Shown here one piece after another: positions 1-11,440 of a DNA stretch of 64,000 nt. The stretch is from NCBI GenBank assembly GCA_963576725.1, contig OY755237.1, positions 61,061,873-61,125,872 on the forward strand, read 5' to 3'. Numbering within the stretch: the first letter of the stretch is position 1; the number at the start of each line of letters is the position of its first letter. The stretch comes from Azorinus chamasolen (Eukaryota > Mollusca > Bivalvia > Cardiida > Solecurtidae). Below the pieces are notes generated by a model. That model worked only from the letters and a program-made list of their open reading frames with translations, was not told the DNA's origin and ran no database searches. Position numbers and translations under genes: made by a program.

Positions 1-430
1 AATAAACATAGAACAGGGAAATGTTAAATAAAACAATCTCTATAAACTTGAAGTTGATGTCGGTGAGGGTTTTGACGTTAGGTTTAAAACCAGTCAATGT
101 TATTTTACATGTAAGTATTATTTTAAGAAATTGTTAATACAAGATATCCATCCATGCTATCAGATCGGACAAGGCCTTATAGACCAGTTATATTGAATTT
201 GTCTGTTGTTGTCGTGGAGACATAGCATGCTACGAGCACCTGTGGATCAATACAGGGGCACTGTATTAAAATGAAATATTTATTATGTTTTAGACTTTGT
301 TATTGTCTGATACATAATTAATAAGCCCATAATATATTTCCTCACCGTCCTTGTCCCTCTCTCTGTGTACAATTGTTGTTGTTTCTAAGAAGTCCTCTCC
401 CCCAAATAAACATTTACAATGATACGCAAT
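1..430. other. no gene seen, left edge
   Basis: AT-rich sequence without a supported gene. The phrase tagaacagggaaa near position 8 recurs near 2150 and 61558, so at least part of this stretch is interspersed repeat. Confidence 0.5.
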
Positions 431-435
431 CACAA

Positions 436-497
436 GGCCAGAAGGGACGTCAAAATCTCTCTCTCTCTCCATCTCTCTCCGTCTCTCTCTCTCCCCC

Positions 498-538
<41 letters not shown>

Positions 539-715
539 CGTCTCTTCCACCTCTTACTCTCCCTCTCTGTCTGTCTGTCTGTTTGTCTGTGGCTGTCCCT
601 ATCTATCTGTCTCTCTATGTGTCTCTCTTTCTGTCTCTGTCTGTGTGTGTGTGTGTCTCTTTCTCCCCCACCCCCCTCTCTCTCTCTCACTCTCTCTCTC
701 ACTCTCTCTCTTCCC
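436..715. repeat. (CT)n-rich microsatellite
   Basis: About 280 bp of CT repeats with short TCTG and TG runs on the + strand. Open frames across it on both strands encode only Ser/Leu or Arg/Glu strings and are composition artefacts. Confidence 0.95.
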
Positions 716-1036
716 GCAGATATAAATGGATTACGTATGACTATCTATCATTTCAACTTTTATATTGGTAATGGAGTAATAATTTCCCCAGGACGAATGG
801 CAATTTATGCTTGACAGATCCTATAGGAAACCAATGCACACCCTGATCATACAGCCTCTAAGAGCTGTCTGATCTGGGTCTGCACTGTTTTTAAATTGCG
901 TCAATATATGCTACTAGTATGAAAAGGGTTAATATGACTTAAATAACATTACGATCGCAGCTTTGAACTCATCTGAAAGACAACGACATACCAATTTTTG
1001 GCTATCTGTTATTTCAGGTGGCTCTTTTATACAGAG
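716..1036. other. no gene seen
   Basis: Apart from the hairpin repeat at 834-887 nothing recognisable is seen between the microsatellite and the first MITE. Confidence 0.5.
834..887. repeat. palindromic hairpin repeat, copy 1
   Basis: Two arms of about 20 bp, of the type ccctgatca..acagc and gctgtctgatctggg, pair around a short loop (ctctaagag). Related palindromes lie at 1953-2000, 13239-13278, 14149-14206 and near 62385-62440, and half-sites occur in the introns on the right. This is probably a very short foldback-type repeat. Confidence 0.6.
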
Positions 1037-1038
1037 TA

Positions 1039-1365
1039 CAGTGCTCCCTCTCTACAACGACACCCTTTGGGATACGAAGATTGTATGTGTTGTTCAGAGG
1101 GAGTTGTTATAGGGAGGGAAAATCAAACATAATTAGCTTGTTTGCAGATTCCCAGATAAGGTGTATTTCGAGAACTAAAACAGTTATGCCTCGATCAAAC
1201 CCTATGTTGTGACCACTCTTTAGAATCGTCACAAAGTGACGGAGGCATAAAGAAAATACGATGGAAAAAGTTGTTTCTGGAGCCTTGTTGTTTCGGAAAC
1301 AGTGATATGCGTTGTTGTAAGGAGGGAATCGTTATTGAGAGGGCCGTTGTAGGGAGGGAGCACTG
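1039..1365. mobile_element. pogo/Tigger-like MITE, copy 1
   Basis: The 327-bp element begins CAGTGCTCCCTCTCTACAAC and ends with its near-perfect inverse. TA dinucleotides (1037-1038 and 1366-1367) flank it. CAG-starting ends, TA target duplications and subterminal gttgta(t)agggaggg repeats are usual for non-autonomous pogo/Tigger (Tc1-mariner superfamily) elements. No transposase is present. Relative to copy 2 at 4732-5092 it lacks one arm of an internal palindrome. Confidence 0.8.
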
Positions 1366-1367
1366 TA

Positions 1368-1950
1368 ATGATTTATGCAGGCGACTGCTTTGCGCCGTTT
1401 CAAAATAAATTATAATACAATAAGCTACAATAAGTTTCATCTTAATTCTGATATCAACTTAAATCTTGTAGCTGCACTACATGGTCGGTCAAACAAGAAT
1501 AGCTGTAACAGTATAGATTATTAGTGTAGATGCGGTGTATTAGTGTATTAGTGTAGATGCGTTTCGAACTTGATAATTATTTAATCAACTGTTTGCATCT
1601 CTTCGTCGAATGATACCCAGTTCAACCCTTTACTCCATAGGTACTCATTATAGTGCGTTAATCCATTCCTCCACTCAAAAATAGTTCCACTTGATACAAT
1701 CATGAATATGCGCCATAAGAAATATTTCTATATCACAGTAGACGGTAGCTTAAAGCAGGCTGAGAAAAACGCAAAATGGTCCCATTCAGCCTGTTTTAAT
1801 CAAACATCTGTCTTCAATACTGAACACAAACTATGGAGTAAAGTGTTAAGGTTTCAAAAAAAAGTATTTCAACAAATAATGGTTGGATATAAGTCTCCAC
1901 CCCTTTACCCTTTCCCTCATATAAACCTGTTTTCACGCATTTGTCAAGAG
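1368..1950. other. no gene seen
   Basis: AT-rich sequence. The open frame at 1702-1977 has no recognisable domain and runs into a hairpin repeat, so it is not called. Confidence 0.5.
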
Positions 1951-1952
1951 AA

Positions 1953-2000
1953 TAGACCTAGATCAGACCGCTCCTAGAGGAACCGTCTGATCAGGGTCTA
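1953..2000. repeat. palindromic hairpin repeat, copy 2
   Basis: tagacc..gatcagac pairs with gtctgatc..ggtcta around ctcctagagg. Same family as 834-887. Confidence 0.6.
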
Positions 2001-2570
2001 CTCACTTTGCTAATAGAATTTTATAGATCTGTTTATTTGCTTTCCTAAAATGTCTACAATGCTCCACCTTCCATAATTCATTATAACTATTTTGTCCATG
2101 AATATTTAGTAGGTACATGTACATTTGTATGTAAATTTGGAACACATATAGAACAGGGAAAGGGTTAATACGCGCGTGGGGTCGAAACAAATATGACCGA
2201 GTGCTCCTGATATCTATAATCTCTGCGCTACGCATTTTCTGAAAATCAGATTGTGAAAACAATTGCTGCTGATATTTTGTATCTATTTCTTTTTTCTCGA
2301 GCATTTACAGTCTGGTAATCGTTAAAATCTGACTATAAATTGTAGTTTTAGCAGAAAGAAACTGTTTCAGTCTCGGGTTTTGGGTGAAGGCTATCTATAT
2401 ACGTATGCTATCTAATTTCATTTTGAATTCTAGATTTGACAGTATATTCAATATGCGTTTCTTCAGTTGAAAAAAAAATGCACATGTGTATTTATATATA
2501 CATGTAAGCTTTTGTATATATCTTATCTAAATAATTTATACCTAAATCGATTAAACGACTGCCAGTCATA
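2001..2570. other. no gene seen
   Basis: AT-rich sequence with no supported gene; short frames lack domains. Confidence 0.5.
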
Positions 2571-2574
2571 AAGG

Positions 2575-2765
2575 TAGTGTCCGCGGTGATGCCCCGCAAT
2601 CCACGCTGATATCAGCACGGACAGCGATGGCTCGGCGGCGGTAATATCCCGTAGGGTAAATTTCGGTCCGCGGTGGACACATAATTTGTCCGCGGTGATC
2701 CATAAAAATTGTCCGTGCTGGAAACCCGCTCTCAAATAATTTTGTCCGCGCTGGTAAAACGGAAA
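2575..2765. repeat. GC-rich patch with repeated tttgtccgcggtg motif
   Basis: In an otherwise AT-rich stretch the motif (t)ttgtccgcg(g/c)tgg, or close variants, recurs about five times in 190 bp with CpGs retained. Both minus-strand frames over it are repetitive and do not resemble a known protein. It may be a degenerate short tandem repeat. Confidence 0.5.
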
Positions 2766-2924
2766 ACAAAAAATCCGCGTGGCTTGTACTGTATCTAGTG
2801 AAACTGCCAACTAGTTTCATACGTATTAGTTTCCTATCAATATATCATCTAAAACTTCTTACTTTTGTTCTCACGCATGATGCTCATCATCTCTTTACTT
2901 GTAGTGTCTTAGAAGGACTTTGTA

Positions 2925-3495
2925 CAGGGGTGTGTTTTATTATCGCAAATCTGAATCAGGATAACAGATCATGATTGTGATTTTGTCGTTCTTTTTATCG
3001 AATCACGAACATGTTCTCTACTCAGACTCATCAAACTCTGACCTCGATTAAAATCAAATCATAATCAAAATGGCGGAACGTACACTATCAGCAGAGGGGA
3101 CACACTTTCAAACAATTCTAGAAAGTGTTACCGGAGGTAACAGTTGAAGTAACAATTACATTTCTATTTGCTCTCGAAGTAAAATATGTTCTTAACATAT
3201 TTTTTTTTATCTTATTAGATTTGTTTATTATTATTACTTTATTTTTTTATTTTTTCATAGTTTTAGTTTTTATTATTGTCGCTGTCTACTTATTCGACAA
3301 AATATTAGGTGGAATATTCTGGAATTCGAAGATTTGCCAGGCACATCCGATGAGTATTTTCTTTTGTGAGATGAACGTTTCAGCGGCCATGTTTAATACA
3401 ACATGTCATATCAAATTGTTTTAATACCATAGCAATCGTGATTAAGATTGTGTGTATAATCAAAATCATGACTTAGGAAATAAAACACACCCCTG
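2925..3495. mobile_element. hAT-like non-autonomous DNA element
   Basis: Perfect 17-bp terminal inverted repeats CAGGGGTGTGTTTTATT (2925-2941 and the inverse at 3479-3495) bound a 571-bp, T-rich, non-coding interior. CAGGGGTG starts are typical of hAT elements. The hexamer ACTTTG lies just outside both ends but does not abut them exactly, so the expected 8-bp duplication is not confirmed. The frame at 3125-3424 inside is low complexity. Confidence 0.6.
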
Positions 3496-3885
3496 GATCA
3501 CTTTGACATTTCATATCACGCCGGAAGTAGTCGGAGATCTTAAGGTATTCAATCTTGCTTGTACAAGTATGTATATATTCTGATTTACAGAATGAATAGG
3601 GTTATTACGATAGGCTGCCGACTGATCGTGATAGTCTGCCAACGATAACACTAAGTATGAAAGTCTCATGTCTTAGACTATTTCGTTCCTGTACACTTTT
3701 TGTGTGACAGTTATCACAAGATTAAATTTGCATTATGATCAGTTGCCAATATGCTAGTCTCCAGTGTTCTCAAATTGTACATGGTGGAGAAAATACAGAC
3801 GTTTAAGTACGCAATTTATTTTCTTGGATACTCAACTAACTTTTAAAAGGGGGAAGTAATACTTAGTTAATCTATACACCGTATT
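3496..3885. other. no gene seen
   Basis: Flank between the hAT-like element and the foldback element; nothing recognised. Confidence 0.5.
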
Positions 3886-3944
3886 AGGCTGGGTCCTAGT
3901 AGTGATTACCGTAGCATCCCCCTAGCCTTATTATCATGGGTACC

Positions 3945-5575
3945 AAATTGTTCGTTGGGGTCCTCAGAACACATTTTGAGCATGCCCCCAAAATAAGTTT
4001 TGTCCCAGCTATGTTTTATTTAACGGTTTCCATGGTAACTCGAGGTAATTTTCGAAACTACCTTGGTTCAGAAAATGCATCATAACAAGTACCAGAGTAA
4101 AGCAGAGACATCTAGCTTGAATATGATATATGATTTTATTAATATTCATAAAGGCATTCTTATGAATATTAATGAGGAAGTAAAAACATGCGTTTTTTTT
4201 AGAAAAAAGGAATTTAGTCTGAGAGGCTTATAATGCACAGAAATTATTGAATTTAGATTTAAGTTGTTCGCTGGGATCCTCAGAACACATTTTGTGTATT
4301 TCCCCAAATCATTTTGTCCCATCTATGTTTTATTTAACGGTTTCCATGGCAACCCGAGGAAAATTTCGAAACATCCTTGGTTCAGAAAATGCGTAATATA
4401 TTTAGGTGGCAATAGAAGGACAAAACAAGAACCAAAGTAAAGCAGAGACATATAGCTTGAATATGATATATGATTTTTATTAATATTCATAAGAATGCAT
4501 TTATGAGAAAGTAAAAAATGCGTTTTTTAGAAAAAAGGAGGTTGTTCTTTAGTCTAATAGGCTTATTAATGCACAAACATTATTGAAATTAGGTTTAAAT
4601 TGTTTGTTGGGGTCATCAGAACACATTTTGAGCATTTTCCCAAAGAAATGTGTCCCATCTATGTTTTATTGAACGGTTTCCATGGTAACCCGGGGTAAAT
4701 TTCGAAACATCATTGGTTTATAAAATGTGTACAGTGCTCCCTCTCTACAACGACACCCTTTGGGATACGAAGATTGTATGTGTTGTTCAGAGGGAGTTGT
4801 TATAGGGAGGGAAAATCAAACACAATTAGCTTGTTTGCAGATCCCCAGATAAGGTGTATTTAGAAAACTAAAACCGTTATGCCTCTATCAAACCCTATGT
4901 TGTGACCACTCTTTAGAATCGTCACAAAGTGACGATTCTAAAGAGTAGTCACAACATAGGGTTTGATGGAGGTATAAAGAAAATACGATGGAAAAAGATG
5001 TTTCTGGACCCTTGTTGTTTCGGAAACAGTGACAAGCGTTGTTGTAAGGAGGGAATCGTTATTGAGAGGGCCGTTGTAGGGAGGGAGCACTGTAATAACA
5101 AAAAAAACAAAGTAAAGAGCAGGGACATATAACTTGATAATGATATATAATTTGAATAATATTCATATATATATATATATATGATTGCTTATGAATATTA
5201 ATGAGGAAGTATAAAAATCCGCTTTTTTAGAAAAAGGAGTTTGTTGTTTAGTCTTAGAGGCATATTGATGGACAAAAATTATTGAATTCATGTTTAAATT
5301 GTTCGTTGGGGTCGGCAGAACACAATTTGAGCATTCGTCAAAATAATTGTGTCCCAGCTATGTTTTTAAAGGTTTCCATGGTATATCGAGGTACATTTCG
5401 AAACATCCGTGGTTAAAACATGCGTCATAACTGTGATTTTAGAAGCAAAAGAAGGACAAAACAAGAACCTAAATAAAGCAAAGACATATAACTTGAATAT
5501 GCTATGTAATTTAACTAATTTTCATAAATGTGTTCTTATGAGGAAGTAAAACAATCCGATTTTTGTTTACAAAAA
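3945..5575 (+). repeat. left-arm tandem subrepeats (~315-355 bp)
   Basis: Units start near 3947, 4262, 4600 and 5297 (the last displaced by the MITE). Each contains gttcgttggggtcctcagaa, gtttccatggtaac and gaatattaatgaggaagta landmarks. The same units run inverted at 9680-10680. Confidence 0.85.
4732..5092. mobile_element. pogo/Tigger-like MITE, copy 2
   Basis: 361-bp copy with the same terminal repeats as 1039-1365, flanked by TA (4730-4731 and 5093-5094). It sits inside the third foldback subrepeat, whose sequence resumes on the other side. Positions ~4885-4970 form a near-perfect ~40-bp-arm palindrome around gtcacaaagtgac, half of which is missing in copy 1. Confidence 0.85.
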
Positions 5576-6656
5576 AAGAGTTTATGCAGCGTTTCTTGAT
5601 CTAGGCCTTAAAATTGATAATGGAATGATTTCTTCTAAAATATATGACAAAAGAGATGATTTTGATTTTAATATTGTTCATTTTCCTCATCTTGACGGGG
5701 ATGTTCCCCGTGATCCATCTTACGGGATTTAAATATCTCAACTTATTCGTTTTGCTAGAGCTTGTTCATCTATTGACGATTTTAACAGTCGAAATCTCAT
5801 TTTAACTGAAAAACTGCTTAAGCAAGGATATAGATACCATAAGCTAAGAAAAACCTTTTTCTAAATTTTACTATTGAAATCTCTCGCTTATTGGCAAGTA
5901 CCAATCTAATCTCAAGGAGCTTCTGCGACACGGTGTTTCACATCCTGAAATTTATGGTGATTTGATTTACAAACTTCGTAAGATTATTGGACATACCCAT
6001 TTTCTCACTTTGATCATCAAATATGTTAAAAAATTCATTAAAAAGGGATATGATCCTGTAGTACTACAACATACTGCATGTTTGGTTGTTAACCCTTTTA
6101 CAGTTGGCAATCACGCTGGCCTCTTTGCATGTACGCCGACATGAAAGGTTTAGTACTCTATGAAGGCGACCTCTTAAATCCAGAAATGGAAGGAGAACGT
6201 CGGATATCTGTACTGTTTCGTTTTTGTCGTACCCTTTATTACTTTTCTATATTTACTCTGTTTGCAGCTCAATCATTGAGTTCACTAGCGATAGGTGGAT
6301 ACAGTTTGTTCACTTAAATGTTTTCGTTATACATGCACTTTACCACTGTATTTGCCATCGCGGTTGTTGTAGATTAGTCGGGGAGGGGATACGTTTATTT
6401 ACACTGTTTGTCTTTTAGGCTGGGGATGGAATAAGTGTGAGGTTGGGCGCCCATAAACCGGTTTAACCCCCAGTGAATTTTGTCACTGACCGTTCCAAGG
6501 CGGTGCTTCCATCTTCCCACTATTGTTTGTTTGTTTTGTCTTTGTGCGTCTCTTGTTGTTTTTATAGTTATGTTCATTTGCTGTTTCCTTGCGTTGCTGT
6601 AGGGCGACTGTTTGTTCTGTATGTGGTGTTTCCTGCATGACTCATTTTGTATTTTT
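5576..6656 (+). pseudogene. 5'-truncated YDKRDDF-type reverse transcriptase element
   Basis: The + strand encodes the C-terminal part of a reverse transcriptase of the family at 16256-17173: FLDLGLKIDNGMISSKIYDK near 5590, then IRFARACSS, SRNLILTEKLLKQGYRYHK, and an open stretch 5962-6144 ending FTVGNHAGLFACTPT. An in-frame stop interrupts SYGI*ISQL near 5731 and a frameshift follows near 5855. The coding relic leads into the family's 3' module (to about 6656), ending catgactcattttgta. The 5' truncation and intact 3' end suggest retrotransposition into the left foldback arm, which resumes at agtctgagagg. It has no catalytic LDD and cannot be active. Confidence 0.75.
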
Positions 6657-6659
6657 AGT

Positions 6660-7025
6660 CTGAGAGGCCTATTAATAAACAAGAATTATTCAATTCATGT
6701 TTGAATGTTTTCATGTGATCATACAAGGACAATAAACCATCTATGTTTCAGGTAATATTTCTATAAAGCATGCATATTTCAGCTAATTTGCATATAATGT
6801 GCGTATAGGAATAAGCAATTTTCTATGCGCATTGTATTTAGTATTATTTTGAGAATAATATCTTTTCTGTGTTTTATTTACGTAAAATACCAAATATTGT
6901 ACCAAACCAAACGAGAGCAGAGGATCATTACTTTGTATATGTAATTGATTTGTTCATGTCCTTTGAATATAATGCCATATTTATAAATATTAATGAGATG
7001 TAAAAATAAACACTTAAATGAGCTG
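6660..7025 (+). repeat. inner part of left foldback arm
   Basis: Pairs as an inverse copy with about 9360-9660; for example acacttaaatgagctgttctt at 7005 against gaagagctcattcaagtgtg at 9361. No coding sequence. Confidence 0.7.
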
Positions 7026-7030
7026 TTCTT

Positions 7031-8990
7031 ATCTGTTATTTAATTAAAATCTAAAACATTTAAGTCATTTGGTAGAATCCCCTCTCGCCGGAGAGAGGAG
7101 GCAGTCGACACAGAGGGACACGATAGCCCTTCTCTACAATAGAGATGGTCAAAGGGTCCTGAGTGATAGTGCGCCACATTGATGAAGGGGCAGAAAGGGC
7201 GTGTCCCTGAGAGAGAGAGAAAGAGAGAGAGAGGAAGGCCTAATGCCCGCCCTGGAGCTGTCGGAATCAAGTGAGGGGATCTGATAAAACATCCCAGGTC
7301 AATTTTCAATTGAAGCCGGAGGCCTAAGAGATACCCAGGGAGTCCTTGTCCGTAAGAGTTTAACGGATATGATCCACCCAATGGCCGGGCTGGCACAAAA
7401 ATCTTCGTCCAGATCAGGCAAACGGGAAAGAAGTCCCCTGGAAGGAGAAAGAGAATCCCTAGACTTAATTAGGTTAGGGAGGTCAACCTTTTCAACTTAC
7501 ACTAGCACGGAAGAGGATAGAGCGCCCCTGTGAATAGGATTCGGGTGTCTAGGGCAGACAGAGGGTGGGAGGATTCTAAAACAATCTTCACACGCCTTCT
7601 CAATAGAAAAATATTGATGTTCAGAATCATCTAAAAAAGAAGAGGACTAAGTCCCGTCTAAATCTGAAAGAAACGATTCCCTTAAAAAATAGGATCATCC
7701 CTAGGAGCCATAATGGACAAAGTGTCTTCCAGCTCTCCCTCAGAATCCACTCTGGTGAACGCCACGGATGGCAGCACCCGGGAGGAGTCGGACCCGCCAC
7801 AGACATAGAAGTGTGGACTGTGGGTTCACGTGAGAGCTATTCTCCATCTAGGGATGAGCTCACAACATGCCCTGAGTGGGATGTAAGCCAGAATGGGCTT
7901 GGGGAGCCGGAGGTAAGGGGAATGGGGATCACTGAGGGGGAGTCGGAAAGGGGAATGGGGATCACTGAGGGGGGGTCCCGCAACCTTGCTGACCAGGTCG
8001 ACAGTAAGGTGAAGCTTGTTGGTTCCCAGAATGAGTGTCGGCTAGCAATAGCGATCAGCCGGCGAATCTGAGGAGGAAGAGCGATGTCTTTGCATAGAAG
8101 AGTAATGGTAAGACCTCGATCTGCGCCTGCGATCAGAGCTGTATGAGTGACGGTTCCCATTAGAAGAATAAGAAGGTTTTTACGCCTCCTACGGGAAGGG
8201 GTGGGATGGGGGCTGGGGAGTCCGAGGTGTACTCAGAAGATGAAAAGTAATTGCAAGGTCTAGACGACTAACAACGTCAAGACTTAGCCAGAGCAGCTTC
8301 CTGTTGACTTTCACCACTGTAATGCGGTGTAGAGGCAGAATGTCCATTAGAAAAGATTGGACAGGTAGATTTACTGGTCCACTTTGGTATCCCGGTCCTA
8401 AGGACCGGACCGGGCCACCGGAGGACCGTTAGATACCGTCAAAGAATGTACAGTGACATCTTTGGGCCGAGGCTCGGTAGACCGGTCTGCCGGTGACGAC
8501 ATGAAACGGAAGCACTAACACCAGGACACCGGGGACCGGTGACGGATAACTGGGCCAAGATTCAGCGGGACCAGGCAAAACTCTCCACACAACAAGCGGC
8601 CCGGGAGACCTGGCAACAACAGTACATGGGACCAGAACAAAGGGCACCATTCAAGTGGTAAACGGGGAACCCGCACAAGGGCCAGCAGTTGGGTGCCGAG
8701 CTGCAACTAACAACTGGGGAATTGACTGCACCACAGGGGCCGTTCAGGAAAGAGATTTTAAAGAAGAAGCAGGCTTCTTCTGAGCTTTAGAGGACAGTGA
8801 TCAAAGAAAAGACTACTTCTTCCGTCGGGCAGCAAGCTCCCACGTCTCCCCTGTCCAGAGGGATGAAACTGGACAGGGAGCTGAAGCGGAGCATCCCAAG
8901 CAGGCCAGACACACTTAATGAGTTGTCCAGCCTGCCGCGAAATGCCCGCAATAAGCCTTGTGTTGCTCTGGCATGCTGTGGTAAATAATC
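7031..8990 (-). pseudogene. DIRS-like retrotransposon relic (gag and start of RT region)
   Basis: This GC-richer stretch is read on the minus strand. Around 8150-8060 one frame is Arg/Ser-rich (RRRRSRSYHYSS..RHRSSSSDS), as in DIRS ORF1 proteins. Around 7640-7530 a frame reads FSIEKACEDCFRILPPSVCP. Near 7200-7090 a frame reads WRTITQDPLTISIVEKGYRV followed by PLCRLPPL, which resembles the segment preceding the RT of DIRS-type elements. The three lie in different frames with stops between. No RT YxDD, RNase H or tyrosine recombinase is present. A 31-bp tandem duplication (ggaatggggatcactgaggg) lies at about 7920-7975. The family call rests on remembered patterns. Confidence 0.45.
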
Positions 8991-9359
8991 AAGCAAATGC
9001 ATAAGACATCGCGAGTATGTTCGAAGTCACGCAAGGCTAATATGGGTAAAGATAAGCTGATGATTGCAGCCGAGATGCTATACATTTTCTATTGTATTGC
9101 AAAATACTCATAAAAGTAATATGTTTCATAAAACATGCATAAGGCTCAATTCCTCCGCTGTATTTTCTTACAAGAAATGTGTTGTTCATATACATGTATA
9201 TTGCAATACAATAGACAAATTTACTTTCCTACAACAGTTTACATTCTCATTAATATTCATGATTTTGAAAATAATATTCATTATCTACATATTTATATAA
9301 ATGAACATCAATATCTCTGTTTCAGTCAGTACTGGTTAACTAAAATAATCTCAGATAAA
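8991..9359. other. AT-rich rest of the foldback loop
   Basis: No gene or clear repeat seen between the DIRS-like relic and the right arm. Confidence 0.4.
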
Positions 9360-10731
9360 AAGAAGAGCTCATTCAAGTGTGTTTATTTTTACATCTCATT
9401 AATAAACATAAATATGCATTAATGTTCATGAACCCAAAGTAATGACCCTCTGCTCTTGGCAATATTTGTTCAATATCTGGTATTTTACGTAAACTAAATA
9501 ATAGAAAAGATAGTACACTCGAAACAATGCTAAATATAGTGCTTTATGTTAAAGTGCTTATTCATTTACGCACGTTATATACAAATTAGCTTAAATATAC
9601 ATGTTTTAAGAAATATTTTGTTTGTTTCTTTGTATGATGATATTAAAACATATAAACCTGAATTCAATAACTCTTAGTATATTATTAGGCCTCTCAGACT
9701 AAAAACAAACTCGTTTTACTAAAAACGCATTTTTTACTTCCTCAGAATGCATTATGAGTATTAATAGAATTACATATCGTATTCAAGCTATATGTCTGCT
9801 TTACTTTGGTTCTTGTTTTGTCCTTCTACTGCCTCTAAAAGCAAAGTTTTGACGCATTTTCTTAATCAAGATAGTTTCGAAATTTACCTCGGGTTACCAT
9901 GGAAACCGTTTAATAAAACATAGATTGGACACAATTATTTTGGGGGAATGCTCAAAAAGTGTTCTGAGGACCCCAACGAAAAATTTAAACCTGAATTCAA
10001 TAATCTTTGTGCATTAATAGGCCTCTAAGACTAAACAACAATCTCCTTTTTTCTAAAAAAGCAGACTTTTATACTTCCTCATTAATATTCATTAGTAATA
10101 ATATATGAATATTATTAAAATTATATATCATATTCAAGCTATATGTCTCTGCTTTACTTTGGTACCTGTTTTATCCTTCTATTGCCTCTATAAGCAAAGT
10201 TATTACGCATTATCTGAACCAAGGATGTTTCAAAATTTACCTCAGGTTACCATGGAAACTGTTTAATAAAACATAGATGGGACAAAATTATTTGGGGAAA
10301 TACTCAAATGTGTTTTGAGAACCCCAACGAACAACTTAAACCTATATTCAATACTTTCTGTGAATTAATAAGCCTCTCTGACTAAAAAAAACGCATTTTT
10401 GTTACTTCCTCATTAATATTCATAAGAATGCATTAATGAATATTAATAAAATCATCTATCATATTCAAGCTATATGTCTCTGCTTTACTTTGGTACTTGT
10501 TTTGTACTTCTATTGCTTCTAAAAGCAAAGTTATGACGCATTTTCTGAACCAGAGTAGTTTCGAAAATTACCTCGGGTTACCATGGAAACCGTTAAATAA
10601 AACATAGTTGGGACAAACTTATTTTGGGGGGCATGCTCAAAATGTGTTCTGAGGACCCCAATGAACAATTCGGTACCCATGGCAAAAAGTCTAGGGGGGA
10701 TGCTACGGTAACCACTACTAGAACCCATCCT
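9360..10731 (-). repeat. right foldback arm
   Basis: Inverse copy of the left arm without its MITE and retroelement insertions. Three subrepeats have their diagnostic ggtcctcagaacaca (inverse) near 9965, 10320 and 10650. The arm ends in the inverse of the 3886 terminus. Confidence 0.8.
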
Positions 10732-10805
10732 ATATTTTGAAGGGAACGCATTTTCTCTTCATTCTGCTATCATTAGCCAGATTGTAGACCCCTTCGGATA
10801 ATCTA

Positions 10806-11440
10806 GTGTTCAATGGTATTATGGGCGAGGAAATTGAAAAAAAATGGCTTGACATTACTTCAGTTGAAAAACTATCATTGAAAAACTATGTTAACTATAA
10901 TAAATATATTCTGAAAGTGGGAGATTCTTCGAAAGTAAAAGTACCAATGCAAAAAGAGAACATTGCAGACTCGGTTAGGACGTCCATGAACCGGTTTAAA
11001 CCCCCAATGGTGGTTTTGCCACTGACCGTTCCATGGCGGTACGCTCTTCTCACCCTTGCTTTTGTGTTTGTTTTGTGCCTTTGTGTTTGTACTTTTGTTC
11101 GTGGTTGATGTTGTTTGTCTCGTGTGTTTGTGTGTGTTTGTGTGTGTGTGTTTGGTTGTGTGGATGTGCTGCTTGTTTTATGCTGGTGTGTTGGTGTTGG
11201 TTGCGTTTTGTATGTGTCTTTACCTGCTTGAACTACCTTTTCATTTATTAAGCCCGTTCATGAGTAGCAATTAAAAGTGCAACACGACTAACGACCCCTA
11301 ACGCCGGCTTAAGCGGTATTCAATTTTCAAAACTAATAACATTAAAACTAATGATCCCGAAGGACCATAAAATATAAAACTCTAAAAGTGAGAGATCCTT
11401 CGAAAGCGACAGCAGCCATGCGAAATGAGAATCTTGCACA
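10806..11440 (+). repeat. composite of retroelement leader and 3' modules
   Basis: 10917-10985 (DSSKVKVPMQKENIADSV in one frame) matches the minus-strand leader of the element ending at 20530. At 10988 it joins the 3' module (ccggtttaaacccccaatgg..cactgaccgttcc) and a TG-rich tail to 11250. 11250-11440 is a second, inverted leader copy (gcccgttcatgagtagcaatt, gatccttcgaaagc). The open frames here are repeat-derived. Confidence 0.6.

Larger units (their letters stand above)
3886..10731. mobile_element. foldback-type composite element with long inverted arms
   Basis: The ends are inverse copies: 3886-3925 reads agg(c)tgggt(c)ctagtagtg.ttaccgtagcatccccctag, and 10731 backwards gives the same with few changes. 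The arms stay homologous inward to about 7025 on the left and 9360 on the right, so the right arm is ~1.4 kb. The left arm is longer because it holds a MITE (4732-5092) and a retroelement fragment (5576-6656). Each arm consists of tandem subrepeats. The loop is GC-richer and DIRS-like. The ends next to TA suggest a possible TA duplication. No transposase of its own is visible. Confidence 0.65.

Noticed and set aside
290..771. Open frames on both strands, 86-132 codons
   Set aside because: They read through the CT microsatellite and consist of Leu/Ser or Arg/Glu runs.
7040..7396. Minus-strand 118-codon frame as a separate gene
   Set aside because: The DIRS-like residues (WRTITQDPL..) are in another frame; this frame is a shadow of the relic.
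11033..11274. Hydrophobic Cys/Val-rich frames resembling a membrane protein
   Set aside because: Produced by TG-rich tail sequence of the retroelement 3' module, which recurs elsewhere with different frames.
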